DNA of 64,000 nt from Aminipila sp963524205 (lineage in GTDB: Bacteria; Bacillota; Clostridia; Peptostreptococcales; Anaerovoracaceae): the NCBI GenBank assembly GCA_963524205.1, contig CAURED010000001.1, forward strand, positions 62,001 to 126,000. The letters run 5' to 3'. Under the pieces are notes generated by a model, which saw only the letters and a list, made by a program, of their open reading frames with translations, was not told the origin of the DNA and did no database searches. Shown here piece after piece: positions 62,036 through 64,000 of this stretch. The position numbers and the translations under genes were made by a program. How positions within the stretch are numbered: position 1 is the stretch's first letter; every line of letters begins with the position of its first letter.

Positions 62036-62814
62036 TCAGAATCTTAGTGACAAGCAAGTGAGGCTGCCGTCGATTTTCTTGAACTCGCTTGTATCAACTA
62101 GCCTTACTGGGTAGCCTAGGTCCTTGATGATTTTAAGAGTCTTAGGATATCCTTCAGGAACAAGAACTGTACCGTTAATGTACAGACTGTTGATTGCGTA
62201 AAGCTCGTCAGGGGCTACAACGAAGCGGTTAAAGTCTTTGAAAGCTTCTAGCTTGTCAACGGTTTCTGTAACAAGCATATTGTTGTTTTCAAGGTAGATT
62301 GCGAAATCCTTTAGATGAAGGCCTTCTGTTACAGGTACTGTGGATGAAGTGTAGCCGAACTTTGTAACTATTTCGTTGAACTGGCGGCGCCTTCTACGTT
62401 TGTTCTGTCGCTCTGACCAACGTAGAAGTGATCTCCTACACGCATTACATCACCGCCTTCCATTGTTCCTGGTGCTTCGATGTGAAAAATCTGGTCATCT
62501 GAGTAGAACTTACGAATAGCTGGAAGTATTTCTTCCTTTTCGCCATTACGGGAGTCCTTTGCAGGGTTTGTGATCACTGCACAACGCTCCATAACAACGG
62601 CTGGGTCTTCTGTAAAACATGAGTCAGGGTAACGCTCATCAGCTTCTAAATCTAAAACTTCTAATCCAAGGGATTCAAGAATCTCAACGTATTTATCATG
62701 CTGTCTGGCGGACAATTCGTATTCTGGCTTTTCGCCTGCTACTACGAACTGAGCTGTGGATATTCCGTTGATTAATGCTTTGCAAGGTTTCTTGGTAATG
62801 GCTTTTGTAAACAT
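62036..62814 (-). pseudogene. dimethylargininase (DDAH)-like amidinotransferase-family gene, frameshifted
   Basis: The family hydrolyses or transfers guanidino groups. The 5' part (62814 down to about 62392) encodes residues 1-139 with TAQFVVAGE, PDSCFTEDP and EGGDVMRVG, then reads off-frame to a stop. The 3' part continues in another frame with EGLHLKDF (catalytic His) through to DGSLTCLSLRF (catalytic Cys). The break lies in GGCGCCGCCAG on the coding strand; one added base would restore a protein of about 258 residues. GGAGG and terminator are intact. The DNA is visibly richer in G+C than the core genome, suggesting transfer. Confidence 0.85.
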
Positions 62815-62875
62815 ATTTATACCTCCGTAAGATTAAATTGATTTTTTGTATGCTCTAAGTATATAATACAAATAA

Positions 62876-63745
62876 AGATTCGTAAACGGCAAGCAACAGC
62901 TATTGCCATATATAAGAACGGTCCTTCATGACCAGCGTAGACTTTCTGAGCGAATCGGAGAGATCAATGGCCTTCGTGAAGGTCTTATTAGAATTGGAAC
63001 ATTTAACAGTGTCTCTGCACAGTGGCTCCCTGGGATGATAAAGAGATTCCAACATGATTACCCTGGAATCAGATTCGAGCTGCTGCACGGAACAGATACT
63101 CAGATTGTCAGTTGGATAGCTGATGGACGAGTGGATGTGGGTTTTGTTGCATACCCAACTTTACCGGAACTTGAGTCCGAATTCCTGTATCGTGACCCCA
63201 TCGTAGGCATTTTTTCTGAAGATGATCCCTATTCCAGAATGGAAAAACTCAACATTTCCGAGTTGCCAAATCTGCCGTACATTGCGCTCAACGAGGGGGT
63301 GGAGGATGAGATTACAGCTATTCTGGACAAAAACAGGATTACCCTAGACGCACGTTTCGTAGAAAGCGATGATGGAGGAGTGTATTCATCATTAGATGAT
63401 TTATATAAATGGGATAAAGCTTTATATACTGATGCTCTAGTTAGTAAAGAAACTTTAAAAGAAGCATATTCTCCTCAATCAAAACATTGGTATAATTTAC
63501 CTAACTTTGATCCTTTTACATTTGACTTTGGATGGTATTATGAAAAAAACAACAGTGGAGATATAGAGCAAAATGCTATTGGTGAAACCCAGGGATTTGC
63601 TACAGGATATATCAGGATGACTAAATATCATAGAGCAATTATCGTTTTAAGCAATAAAAATAATAATGGAAGTGCTTATGATTTACACCGTGTAATACGT
63701 AAGATTTATGGTTTCGACACAATTTCTAATAATAGTGTTATATAA
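62876..63745 (+). pseudogene. LysR effector domain fused in frame to a serine hydrolase C-terminus
   Basis: The frame opens without a start at NGKQQLLPYIR and continues through a LysR substrate-binding domain (GLIRIGTFNSVSAQWLPGMI, DGRVDVGFVAYPTLPEL) to RFVESDD. At about 63370 it passes without a break into GVYSSLDDLYKWDKAL and the rest of a beta-lactamase/penicillin-binding-like C-terminus (FGWYYEKN, TGYIRMTKYHRAIIVLSNKN). The helix-turn-helix is missing at one end and the SxxK serine domain at the other. The first half is G+C-richer than the second. Both parents are truncated, so activity is unlikely. TTG 62903 could start translation. Confidence 0.8.
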
Positions 63746-63920
63746 AACAAATAATTCATTAAAAGATAAAGAGATAGTAGATAAATATGATTCTCCATAA
63801 CCTTGTAAAAATAGGGAGAATTGCTAAAATATATGGTTTTGGAGAATTATATTAAAAAAATAAAGTGTGTATTAGGGTATTCGACTAGGCGTAAGTCGGA
63901 TTAATGAAAGGGGGATTAAA

Positions 63921-64000
63921 TTGAACAAATCAAAAAAAGTTCAAATATTTTTCACTTTAATTTTATGTTTATGTGTATCTTTTACTTCTGTTGGCTGCAT
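63921..64000 (+). CDS. lipoprotein, 5' end only
   Basis: A TTG after GAAAGGGGG starts a frame that runs off the window. The 27 visible residues form a lipoprotein signal: basic MNKSKK, a hydrophobic core and the lipobox SVGC. The mature protein is outside the window. The neighbouring serine hydrolase tail makes a surface hydrolase or binding protein possible, but that is a guess. Confidence 0.75.
   Translation, partial: MNKSKKVQIFFTLILCLCVSFTSVGC

Overview
The window looks like a chromosomal segment of an A+T-rich anaerobic Firmicute of the class Clostridia. The evidence is a fused SecDF, spoIIIA sporulation genes, HemZ, IreB, ferredoxin-linked enzymes, a glycyl radical enzyme, and gene orders typical of the group (relA-dtd-MBL-hemZ-hisS-aspS, nadD-yqeK-rsfS-leuS, mltG-trmR-trhP, alaS-ireB-ruvX). 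No rRNA, CRISPR array, prophage or intact insertion sequence was seen. The genus cannot be fixed from the sequence alone.

From 1 to about 35.2 kb the segment is conserved housekeeping DNA, almost all on the + strand: replication and CoA synthesis (polA, coaE), two tRNA-Leu genes, protein export (yajC, secDF), stringent response and tRNA quality control (relA, dtd), haem (hemZ), aminoacyl-tRNA synthetases (hisS, aspS, leuS, alaS), NAD and ribosome silencing (nadD, yqeK, rsfS), RNA decay (rnjA, ylbF family), efp, peptidoglycan glycosyl chain release (mltG), a wobble-uridine modification pair (trmR, trhP), and a CNNM-type ion transporter. A spoIIIA operon follows that stops after spoIIIAD. Several starts were moved from the longest reading frame to the codon with a good ribosome binding site.

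From 35.2 to 61 kb the segment is accessory. It carries small regulator-target pairs: MarR with an MFS exporter, LysR with an EamA exporter, MarR with a PatB-type C-S lyase, and a MerR regulator divergent from a gene encoding three tandem RidA domains. It also carries a CutC-like glycyl radical enzyme with a ferredoxin, a Mn2+ riboswitch controlling a GDT1-type transporter, a small multicopper oxidase and MprF. Between 43.9 and 50.2 kb lies what looks like a coordinated cell-envelope system. It comprises a VTT membrane protein, an OmpR-type two-component pair, a PepSY protein, a COG4705-type membrane protein and a LysM protein. The VTT and PepSY promoters carry the same direct repeats at a 22-nt period in the same register to the -10 box. 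The COG4705 and LysM proteins appear to share a helical module.

From 61 to 64 kb the DNA is a scrapyard: palindromes, terminators, a frameshifted dimethylargininase-like gene, and a LysR effector domain fused in frame to the tail of a beta-lactamase-like protein. Smaller scars occur elsewhere: a truncated MBL gene, copies of ferredoxin-region DNA, a headless histidine kinase and an S-layer-type C-terminus. Recombination has been active across the accessory half.
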